From an uncultured Collinsella sp. (lineage in GTDB: Bacteria; Actinomycetota; Coriobacteriia; Coriobacteriales; Coriobacteriaceae): a stretch of DNA of 9,819 nt. The DNA lies in NCBI GenBank assembly GCA_900549535.1, contig UROR01000071.1:1-9819 (forward strand), given 5' to 3'. The translations under genes were made by a program, and so were the position numbers. Under the pieces are notes generated by a model, which made no database searches, was not told the origin of the DNA, and saw only the letters and a list, made by a program, of their open reading frames with translations. Below are positions 1 to 6,165 of this stretch, piece after piece; position 1 is the first letter of the stretch; the number at the start of each line of letters is the position of its first letter.

Positions 1-297
1 AGATTTTGCCTTCATCAGCTTGGGCAAACACAATTCCTTGAGCGAGCAGGCCGAGCAGCCTTTCTGCGGTTTTACCTTAGGCGTGCAGCCGCGGCGCAGA
101 TAGTCGTGCATTTCGGCAAGGCTGTCGCGTACACGCTGCCGCAGTTCGTCTGTAAATTCGACAGGCGTCCGTCGGCGCGGTTCACCGTAGAACAACGCAC
201 CGTCGGAAATCTGACAGCACAGCATTTCCTCAAGGCACATCGCCTGAGCGCACAGCTGCAGCTCGTCCGCGTCGTGCGGCTTGGGCTTGCCGCGCTT
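1..297 (-). pseudogene. cas4: C-terminal half of Cas4, fused in frame to the helicase
   Basis: In the helicase frame, residues about 1033-1131 read KRGKPKPHDADELQLCAQA, then a CLEEML segment, ALFYGE with an RRR run, TPKVKP, and finally GCSACSLKELCLPKLM. From family knowledge this is the order found in the second half of type I-C Cas4: the Lys of the RecB-type E-x-K motif, the Q motif, and three clustered C-terminal cysteines (C1113, C1116, C1122) of the four that hold the 4Fe-4S cluster. Cas4 is the exonuclease that trims prespacers for Cas1-Cas2. Here the first half is absent: no first cysteine, no upstream His/Asp, and the position expected to hold the Glu of E-x-K is Val (LGVDKRG where Cas4 has a VEYKRG-like string). 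It is therefore very unlikely to be an active Cas4 nuclease. The end of the gene lies outside the window. Confidence 0.85.
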
Positions 298-3200
298 GTC
301 CACGCCGAGGACGACGTCGATGAACCCGCCCTCGCGGTCGATGTCGACAACCTCGCCGTAGCCGAACGCCTTGTGGAACACCGTGTCGCCCACCTCGAGA
401 GCGGCGAGCTGTGCATCAGTCGGCACGGGCGCGGCGGGCGCAGGCTCTTCTGCCTCCTCTGGGTAGCCCGAGAGCCACCACCCAGGGTTGCCGACCGTGG
501 CCTTGTTGCCGCGGAAGGTGAACTCGAAGCTCGCTCCACGCTTGGCGAGCTGCTTCATGACGTTGTCCAGCTCGCCACCGCCGATGACCCAGAGGTTGCC
601 CTCGCTCGTTTCGCGCAGATCGACGAACTTGAGTCCCTGCTCTTCGATGGCGTTGACGATCCAGTCGCGCCTGACGGGAGTCGTCTGCGCGGCAGTTGGT
701 GCGGTGGCGTTGGTTGTACCGGCCACGGGTGCCGGCGTGGTGCCGTCCGTGCGGGCGGCACCAGCTTCCTTCTTCTCCCGCGCGCGAGTAACCGCCCCCG
801 GCTTGGGCGGATCGACATGCTCCACCGTGCTCGTCCCGCGTACCATGCGCCCGGTCTTGTCCAGCAGCGTGTCCTGCTTTGCCATCAGCTCGAAGTCCGC
901 CATGGTGAGAGACGTGTCGAACAGGCCTACGCGTGCGTCGTAGCTGTGCTTCTCGATGCCCGTGTAGGATAGGCTCGCGTCCTCGTAGCGCCGGAACTTG
1001 TACACGGCATCGTTCATCACGGAATCGCGGAACACGCCAAGAGAGACGAGCAGCTCGAAGTCCTTCACAGAAAGGCCCGTGACCCTCTTGAACAGGCCGG
1101 GTTCCAGCTGCGTGATGACCTCCTTCAGGCTCTGCTCGCGATAGTCCGTAAGGTACATGAACACAGGAATGCGCGTGGCGAACTTAATCAGCTTCTCCTG
1201 AATCTGCTTGCGTTTGGTCTTGAATTCCTTCTCTTCCTCGGAGAGCTCCTTCTTCTCCTTTTTAGTAAGCTCGCCGCCTTCTTTCTTGGCTTTCTTCACG
1301 TGCTCAGACTTGTTGATAATCGTCTCGATATCGTCGTTGAGGCTGCGGAAGCCCTCGATATTCTTGAGTGCCTCCATGGCCTCAGCGTTCTCGAGCAGGC
1401 GGCGCAGCGTATCGTTGTCAACGTTGACCAATAGCGCGCTTTCCCAACGGCGCGCGAGCAGCGTGGCCGACGTACCAGCCATGGCGATATCCAGGATATC
1501 GGCAGCATCCACCTCGCGCATGGCGCTACCGTCGTAGGCCAGCACAGGCAGAAACTTGATGAAGTCGGCAACCTTCTTCTCGGGACTCGGTTCGTCCACC
1601 GAAAGCTGGCAGCTGTAGTCGGAGACCATGGCGAGCGCACGGTCGAGCGCGAAGTCGAACACATAGCATTCCTGCTTTATGACCTGCGTGTGTCCGTCCT
1701 CGTCCTTTGCAGTCCAAGGACTCTGCACGCGGAACGCGGTCTGGAAGTACGTCTCGGGAGTCTTAAGGTTTCGCAGCATAAACACGCCGGTCCACGGGCG
1801 GATGGTCACGCCCGTAGTGAGCTTGCCACACGAAAGCGTGATGGTCTTGGTTGCCAACGGGTTGCCCATGGCATGGCGCACGGGCTCGACGGCAGCCAAG
1901 CCGATACCCGCTTTGGTACCCGCGGCCACTAGCACCTTGTAGTCGTGGTAGAACACGTTCTGGCGTTCGGCCAGCAGATTGGCCATGGCATAACACGACG
2001 CCACGTTAGGCAAGAACCACAGCGTGTGGGTGAGGTTTGCCAACAGGTCGGCATGGCTAAAGGGGAGTACTGGCTTCTGCGCGCCCATCTTGAGCTCGTC
2101 AGTCGTGGTCTCCGCCAGCGCGCCGCGAATAAGGTCGAGCCACTTCTGCACGTAGTCCTTGTACTTGAACTGCGCGTTCTCACCCTCGCCCACGGCGGAG
2201 AAGAAGACGTTGAGGTCGAACTCGTCGAACTCGCCTTGACGTGCAACCTTGGTTATCGCATCGGGCACCTTATAGGTCATCAGCACCATGCGGGGCAGGG
2301 CCTCATACGGGTTCTGCGCGAACGGATGTAACTGCGCCCAGCCCTGCTTGGCCTGCTGCTCATCGGAGTAGGTCCAGTTGAAGATCTGGTCCTCGATAAA
2401 CTCGCCGGAAGTCAATGCACGGAACGGCGTACCGGAGAGGTACAGGTAGCGGTCTGCTTGAATGGGCAGCCACGTCTCGTCGATGTTGTTACCCTTCGAG
2501 GCCTCGTCGGCTTCCTTCTCCTCAGCCTCAACGGCATTGACGTCATCTTGACTGGCAAAGAGGACCTTTGCGCTGTCTCGCCACGCGCCGAAGTGGTACT
2601 CGTCAAAGGCCACGAGGTCCCACTGCTCGAGGTGCACCCATTCGTTGCGCGGTTTGATGGCGCCGCTGTTGCGATCCACACCGAGGAAGTCCTGGAACGA
2701 GCCGAAGCATACGATGGGGCGGGAGGGGTCGCACTCCTCGTAGGACATACCGTCACGGGCGACGAACTGCCAGCCTTCAAAGTCGATGTGGCTCTCAAGG
2801 TCCTCGCGCCGGGCATCCTCAACGGCAGGCTTGAAGGTAAGCACCAATACGCGCTTCATATTCATACGGCGGGCAAGCTGGTAGGTGGCAAAGGTCTTGC
2901 CAAAGCGCATCTTGGCATTCCACAGGAACTTGGCTATGCTGCGGTTACCGGGTTGCTCGCACATGCGGAAATACGCCTCGGTCTTGTTGACCGCTGCAAG
3001 CTGTTCGGGACGCATTGCGAAGTCCTCGGTGCGCTCGCGCTCGTAACTGGTGCGATCACGAACCTCCAGCCATGCGCTACGCACGTCATCAGGCGTGCAG
3101 CGGAACCACTCGCCACCGACATTCTCAAATCCCTTGGCCTCAAGCCGTTTATGCACCGCGTGGTCCATAAACGAAGAACCATCGGTGCGCATAGAGCTTT

Positions 3201-3393
3201 CGGCAAACACGATCTCGTACGGCTTGCCCTCGCCCGGTTGGATGACGGGGAACTGCTGGGCCACGCGCTTCTCGACATCGATCTCGGTATAGCCGACCTT
3301 AAGGAACTCGGCATGGTCCGGGTTTTTGTCGCGGTACGCGTAGATAGACGGGTGAACCTCAGGACGTTGGGGGAAGAAGGCACTGCTACTCAT
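1..3393 (-). CDS. GIY-YIG nuclease / SF2 helicase restriction subunit with a Cas4-derived C-terminus (partial, open at left edge)
   Basis: I translated this frame codon by codon: 1131 codons with no stop, running off the window. Residues 15-100 resemble a GIY-YIG/T5orf172 nuclease: IYAY (17-20), KVGYT (32-36), R43, H78/H81, E85 and EWF (95-97). An SF2 helicase core follows: Walker A-like MRFGKT (K166), DEYH (264-267), SGTPFRA (320-326), SCGKLTTGVT (521-530) and TAFRVQSPW (552-560, arginine-finger candidate R555). Residues 694-732 are a Lys/Glu-rich linker and about 855-908 a Pro/Ala/Thr linker. Next come a small unnamed module with WVIGGGEL (935-942) and a Tudor/KOW-like strand set VGDTVFHKAFGYGEV (1001-1015). 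From about residue 1033 it reads as the C-terminal half of Cas4. The start ATG overlaps the upstream methyltransferase stop (ATGAGTAG), implying coupled translation; the ribosome site is weak. By family it should be the ATP-driven restriction subunit of the adjacent methyltransferases. The helicase call is firm, the nuclease call good, and the function of the fused tail unknown. Confidence 0.9.
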   Translation of the reverse strand, partial: MSSSAFFPQRPEVHPSIYAYRDKNPDHAEFLKVGYTEIDVEKRVAQQFPVIQPGEGKPYEIVFAESSMRTDGSSFMDHAVHKRLEAKGFENVGGEWFRCTPDDVRSAWLEVRDRTSYERERTEDFAMRPEQLAAVNKTEAYFRMCEQPGNRSIAKFLWNAKMRFGKTFATYQLARRMNMKRVLVLTFKPAVEDARREDLESHIDFEGWQFVARDGMSYEECDPSRPIVCFGSFQDFLGVDRNSGAIKPRNEWVHLEQWDLVAFDEYHFGAWRDSAKVLFASQDDVNAVEAEEKEADEASKGNNIDETWLPIQADRYLYLSGTPFRALTSGEFIEDQIFNWTYSDEQQAKQGWAQLHPFAQNPYEALPRMVLMTYKVPDAITKVARQGEFDEFDLNVFFSAVGEGENAQFKYKDYVQKWLDLIRGALAETTTDELKMGAQKPVLPFSHADLLANLTHTLWFLPNVASCYAMANLLAERQNVFYHDYKVLVAAGTKAGIGLAAVEPVRHAMGNPLATKTITLSCGKLTTGVTIRPWTGVFMLRNLKTPETYFQTAFRVQSPWTAKDEDGHTQVIKQECYVFDFALDRALAMVSDYSCQLSVDEPSPEKKVADFIKFLPVLAYDGSAMREVDAADILDIAMAGTSATLLARRWESALLVNVDNDTLRRLLENAEAMEALKNIEGFRSLNDDIETIINKSEHVKKAKKEGGELTKKEKKELSEEEKEFKTKRKQIQEKLIKFATRIPVFMYLTDYREQSLKEVITQLEPGLFKRVTGLSVKDFELLVSLGVFRDSVMNDAVYKFRRYEDASLSYTGIEKHSYDARVGLFDTSLTMADFELMAKQDTLLDKTGRMVRGTSTVEHVDPPKPGAVTRAREKKEAGAARTDGTTPAPVAGTTNATAPTAAQTTPVRRDWIVNAIEEQGLKFVDLRETSEGNLWVIGGGELDNVMKQLAKRGASFEFTFRGNKATVGNPGWWLSGYPEEAEEPAPAAPVPTDAQLAALEVGDTVFHKAFGYGEVVDIDREGGFIDVVLGVDKRGKPKPHDADELQLCAQAMCLEEMLCCQISDGALFYGEPRRRTPVEFTDELRQRVRDSLAEMHDYLRRGCTPKVKPQKGCSACSLKELCLPKLMKAKS

Positions 3394-4912
3394 TGCTGTC
3401 ACCCAAGTCCATGGGACGGATCATCGACTCGATAAACGAAATCTCATCGTTCGTTAGTTCGTACTTCTTGTACAGCTCCTCATCTGTCCAGGGTCTAGAA
3501 AAATCTTGGACAGGAATAAACTGAAACTTCTCTTTCGAAAGGTTGATGGACGACACTGCCTGAAGCAGTAAGAATCTCGAGAACTTTGTGGCCATATAGT
3601 CCAACAGATTGTTTGCCTCAGTTTCAGTTTTCATATTTCCAATTAGGAAGTAGGAAAAAGTGCATACTTCACGAGGGCGCAATACGCGCATTTTCGTGAT
3701 TACCTTAAAAGTGCCATCTTTGCGAGGTTCGCCAGCATGCTCGGCGGTTACCTTGCTGATCATTACATGAAACTGATTGAGGAGTTCATGGCCCTTAGGA
3801 ACCTCATCGAGGGGAAGGTATCCGGTTCCCGCGCTGGAGTAGAGTCTGACGCTGTTTGCCAGGGGCTCCGATGTGCCTCTTTCCGACGAACCGATTCCAT
3901 ACGGACTTAAGGAAGAGGCTAGATCCGTAAGTGAGTTTTCTTGCTTAGAAATAACCTTGTGGATAATGCTTATTGCATCGTTATAGCGAACGAATATCGG
4001 GAATTCATCGAGGTCACGTAATTGGGTTTTGGCTTTCCCATCTTTATTGTTAGTAAATTCGCATCGACCTTCTGAGTCCCTGCTCCAAAGAAAATAACAA
4101 ACGCCGCCACCCAAGCTGACCCCGGGGAAGCAGTCTTTCGCATTTGTGAAGTCGACTATTTTAACCAGATGCTTGTCGGAGAGCATCGTTTTTCTAAAAG
4201 CATCCAGCCCCATGCCTCCGGCGAACCAGCGTGAGGGGACAATCATTGAGAGGTACCTAGGTCTTAGCTTTTTCGCTTGCTCGATAAACTTGTGGTAGAG
4301 GGGGATAGCTTGAGCCGAGGCGCCACCTGTGCTTAGCTGGTACGGGGGGTTTCCGACTATCACGTCGAACTTCATATTCAAAATCCTCTCGGGATCGTCG
4401 GTGTGAATGAATTCATATGCGTGAGCTTCGAGTGTCGTGTCGCGGTCGTATTCCGCATTCGACGCGCCGCAGTATTTGCAGCGGCCGTTGACCCAGGTGT
4501 GCTGGATGCCTCGGTGCCTAATGCGTCCCTCAGAGCTATCGAACTCGACAACCGAGAATTTGCCGTTGGGGAACTTGCTGCAGTAGAGGCTGCGGCGGGA
4601 GAGTAGGCTTGTGAGCTCGGTGATCGCGATGCCGAAGAGCTGCTCGTGCATGATGTGGTCCACGCGTTCATTTAGGTCGGGGTAAACACCTTCGAGACCC
4701 TTGATAAAACGCTTAGCGGCCTCACGAAGGAACACGCCCGACTTGCAGCATGGGTCCAAGATCTTGATGGTGGGGTCACTCCAGATCTCGGCCGGCAGCA
4801 TGTCCAGAACATCGTTGGCGAGATCCGGTGGCGTAAAGACCTCGTCGTTGCTTAGGTTAGCCAGACAAGTCAATACGTCGGGGTTGTGTACGGTCTCAAG
4901 CAGGCTAGCCAT
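3386..4912 (-). CDS. Eco57I-like adenine-N6 DNA methyltransferase (catalytic and recognition subunit)
   Basis: This 508-aa protein should transfer a methyl group from SAM to adenine N6 in the recognition site of the operon. An N-terminal EVFTPPDLANDVLD segment (24-37) is followed by SAM motif I as ILDPCCKSGVFL (51-62). The first glycine of the usual motif is replaced by Cys/Lys, a variant I believe occurs in this Eco57I-like branch. Catalytic motif IV is FDVIVGNPPY (182-191). A C-x2-C pair (C145, C148) with nearby histidines may form a small metal knuckle. The second half (about 190-500) has no clear motif and probably holds target recognition. It is much poorer in GC than its neighbours: 35% in 3601-3660 by hand count, against 72% in 241-300. 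The start ATG is preceded by a strong GGGAGG site nine bases upstream and overlaps the previous stop by 8 bases; its own stop overlaps the helicase start by 8 bases. Confidence 0.93.
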   Translation of the reverse strand: MASLLETVHNPDVLTCLANLSNDEVFTPPDLANDVLDMLPAEIWSDPTIKILDPCCKSGVFLREAAKRFIKGLEGVYPDLNERVDHIMHEQLFGIAITELTSLLSRRSLYCSKFPNGKFSVVEFDSSEGRIRHRGIQHTWVNGRCKYCGASNAEYDRDTTLEAHAYEFIHTDDPERILNMKFDVIVGNPPYQLSTGGASAQAIPLYHKFIEQAKKLRPRYLSMIVPSRWFAGGMGLDAFRKTMLSDKHLVKIVDFTNAKDCFPGVSLGGGVCYFLWSRDSEGRCEFTNNKDGKAKTQLRDLDEFPIFVRYNDAISIIHKVISKQENSLTDLASSLSPYGIGSSERGTSEPLANSVRLYSSAGTGYLPLDEVPKGHELLNQFHVMISKVTAEHAGEPRKDGTFKVITKMRVLRPREVCTFSYFLIGNMKTETEANNLLDYMATKFSRFLLLQAVSSINLSKEKFQFIPVQDFSRPWTDEELYKKYELTNDEISFIESMIRPMDLGDSNE

Positions 4913-5600
4913 GGCACTGGACCTCCCAGTAATTGGTGAGGGGATATTCTTTTATCGCGGAGGGGATGTACGCGTCGAGCTCGGCGTCGTACTCCCAGTC
5001 GGTATGCGCTCGGACATCGCCGCCTAAGTCGTCGAAGGTGAAAAGGGAGAGCGTTTCTCCCTTGTCGGCGTTGCCATCGAGAAGCTCGCTCAGCAAGAAA
5101 TCGCGGCGCTTCACCTTGTCGCCCGTTACGAGTGACCATTCGGCAAAGGTGATGGGATTGTCGTTGGCGTCTTTGAGCGTGAGAGCATCGCCGCACAGGA
5201 TGTTCTTGTCGAGCACATAGCGGATGGCCTCGAGGAAGAGCGCGTCCGGCTTTTTGATTGCTTTCCTAGCTTCTGCCTCGACGATTCCATATAGACGATC
5301 GCGGCATTCTTGGGCGTTGTCTTCGAGAAGCTCGACGCCGTAAAGGCTACTTACAGCGACGAACGCATTGCGCTGGTAATCGTCGGGATTCTTCTTGTAA
5401 CGCTGGCTTACAACGGCGAGCTTGCGGCGCAGTACCTCGGCCAGGAAATTGCCATTGCCGCACGCCGGCTCCAGAAAACGGGATTCGATGCGCTCGGTCT
5501 CCTGTTTGACCATGTCGAGCATGGCGTTGACTTCGCGCTCGTTCGTAAAGACCTCTCCGTGCTCCTGCACTCTCTTGCGAGATTTAACCTGCTGAGCCAT
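4905..5600 (-). CDS. Methyltransferase-fold partner subunit lacking the NPPY catalytic motif
   Basis: This 231-aa protein is the first gene of the operon. It has a GEVFTNEREVNAMLD segment (15-29), an intact SAM-binding motif I, FLEPACGNGNFL (42-53), and a motif III-like CGDAL (136-140). Where D/N-P-P-Y should follow, it reads ITFAEWSLVTGD (150-161), so the methyl-transfer loop is missing. I infer a non-catalytic SAM-binding or structural partner of the Eco57I-like subunit next to it. A split enzyme, with this protein supplying SAM binding and the partner the NPPY, is also possible. I chose the ATG at 5600 over an upstream ATG at 5687 because the extra 29 codons would run straight through the palindromic operator repeats and encode only their translation (FIFHN, WIIFHN). 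A GGGAG lies about ten bases before the chosen start. The end overlaps the next gene's start by 8 bases (ATGGCTAG). Confidence 0.85.
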   Translation of the reverse strand: MAQQVKSRKRVQEHGEVFTNEREVNAMLDMVKQETERIESRFLEPACGNGNFLAEVLRRKLAVVSQRYKKNPDDYQRNAFVAVSSLYGVELLEDNAQECRDRLYGIVEAEARKAIKKPDALFLEAIRYVLDKNILCGDALTLKDANDNPITFAEWSLVTGDKVKRRDFLLSELLDGNADKGETLSLFTFDDLGGDVRAHTDWEYDAELDAYIPSAIKEYPLTNYWEVQCHG

Positions 5601-5620
5601 AGAAATCGATCTCCCGTTGC

Positions 5621-5644
5621 TGTTGTGGAATATAATCCACAACA
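5621..5644. promoter_or_regulatory. 24-bp palindromic operator in the divergent promoter region
   Basis: Two perfect 9-base arms, TGTTGTGGA and TCCACAACA, flank the six-base centre ATATAA. Only one symmetric pair in the centre fails to match. The plus strand contains a perfect -10 hexamer, TATAAT (5631-5636), and the minus strand contains TATATT inside the same element. A dimer of the adjacent XRE protein binding here would cover a promoter. It lies 20 bases upstream of the chosen start of the methyltransferase operon. The palindrome is directly visible; the operator role and the bound protein are inferred. Confidence 0.75.
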
Positions 5645-5662
5645 GTCTAACCTCGATCTCGG

Positions 5663-5686
5663 CATTGTGGAATATAAACCTCAGCA
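5663..5686. promoter_or_regulatory. Second, degenerate operator copy, 42 bp from the first
   Basis: This stretch matches the palindrome at 5621-5644 in 19 of 24 positions. The block TTGTGGAATATAA is identical in both copies (5623-5635 and 5665-5677), and the distal arm is degraded. The offset of 42 bp equals about four helical turns, so two bound dimers would sit on the same face of the DNA. It contains TATAAA (5673-5678), which would serve as a -10 for the regulator gene with a leader of about 30 bases; no convincing -35 is seen. The repeat is directly visible and its use is inferred. Confidence 0.65.
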
Positions 5687-5716
5687 AACGGTGTCTTCGC
5701 CAATACGATTGCTGCC

Positions 5717-6001
5717 ATGAAAAGCGATGGCATCAACATATCTATCCGCAAGGTCGTGGGCGTTAACGCCGGCCGTATACGTGTGCAAAGGGGCTACAGT
5801 CAGACCTTTGCCGCCGAGCGATCGGGCATCGACCGTTCTGCCCTGTACAAGTTTGAGGGTGGGAAGTTCAAGCCATCGCTCGAGTGGCTCGGCAAACTTG
5901 CGGACGGTCTCGATGTTCCGCTTGTCGAGTTCTTCTCCGGCCTGGAGGATGCACGCCCCAGCGAGTGCGCTGCTGTCCGCGTGACAGACGCAGGGGAGTA
6001 G
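5717..6001 (+). CDS. XRE-family helix-turn-helix regulator, C-protein-like
   Basis: This 94-aa protein consists mainly of one HTH_3/XRE domain (about 17-73): NAGRIRVQRGYSQTFAAE, then SGIDRSALYKFEGGK with the likely recognition helix at 38-46, then the typical PSLEWLGKLADGLDVPLVEFF ending. The short Asp/Arg/Glu-rich tail has no motif. It is transcribed away from the restriction-modification operon across a 116-bp gap with two operator-like repeats. This matches the size, fold and placement of controller (C) proteins that delay restriction until host DNA is methylated. Unlike many C genes, it is divergent from the nuclease gene and not upstream in the same operon. No good ribosome site precedes the ATG at 5717, so weak or leaderless translation is possible. 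It could also be an ordinary self-repressor. Confidence 0.88.
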   Translation: MKSDGINISIRKVVGVNAGRIRVQRGYSQTFAAERSGIDRSALYKFEGGKFKPSLEWLGKLADGLDVPLVEFFSGLEDARPSECAAVRVTDAGE

Positions 6002-6165
6002 CTGTTCCTTAGGAATCTGCCAGATGTGCTCAGCGCTAACCTGTCAAAAGCACCTGGCACCAATGTTGAAAAAGCCCTGTCCCAAATTAGCTACTTTCGG
6101 TGGGCGTCCGTGCCGTGGGGTAAAATCGTTCAGTCAGAACACGAACCCGCATCGGAGCTCATCAC
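6002..6165. other. Spacer between the regulator and dnaE, with dnaE leader signals
   Basis: This stretch holds no gene. Near its left end is a small inverted repeat, TTCCTTAGGAA (6005-6015), too short to call a terminator. Two imperfect copies of a roughly 20-base unit lie at 6042-6060 and 6064-6083. A possible -10, TAAAAT (6121-6126), lies 39 bases before dnaE, without a convincing -35. GGAG (6153-6156) sits nine bases before the dnaE ATG and is a good ribosome binding site. Confidence 0.5.

Noticed and set aside
1..297. A functional, independent cas4 gene
   Set aside because: There is no start or N-terminal half. The first cysteine, the His/Asp ligands and the Glu of E-x-K are missing, and the frame is continuous with the helicase.
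106..972. A 288-codon plus-strand open frame opposite the helicase C-terminus
   Set aside because: It is the antisense of the Cas4-like and linker region, Arg/Val/Ala-rich with no domain signal.
2458..3435. A 325-codon plus-strand open frame across the helicase start
   Set aside because: The opposite strand encodes Walker A, DEYH and SGTPFRA in one continuous frame; the plus frame has no recognisable motif or ribosome site.
5601..5687. A 29-residue N-terminal extension of the small methyltransferase-fold protein
   Set aside because: The codons merely translate the operator repeats, no ribosome site precedes the upstream ATG, and the family-like segment begins after the ATG at 5600.
6005..6015. 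TTCCTTAGGAA as a terminator for the regulator gene
   Set aside because: The stem is only five bases, has no GC-rich core and no T-run follows.
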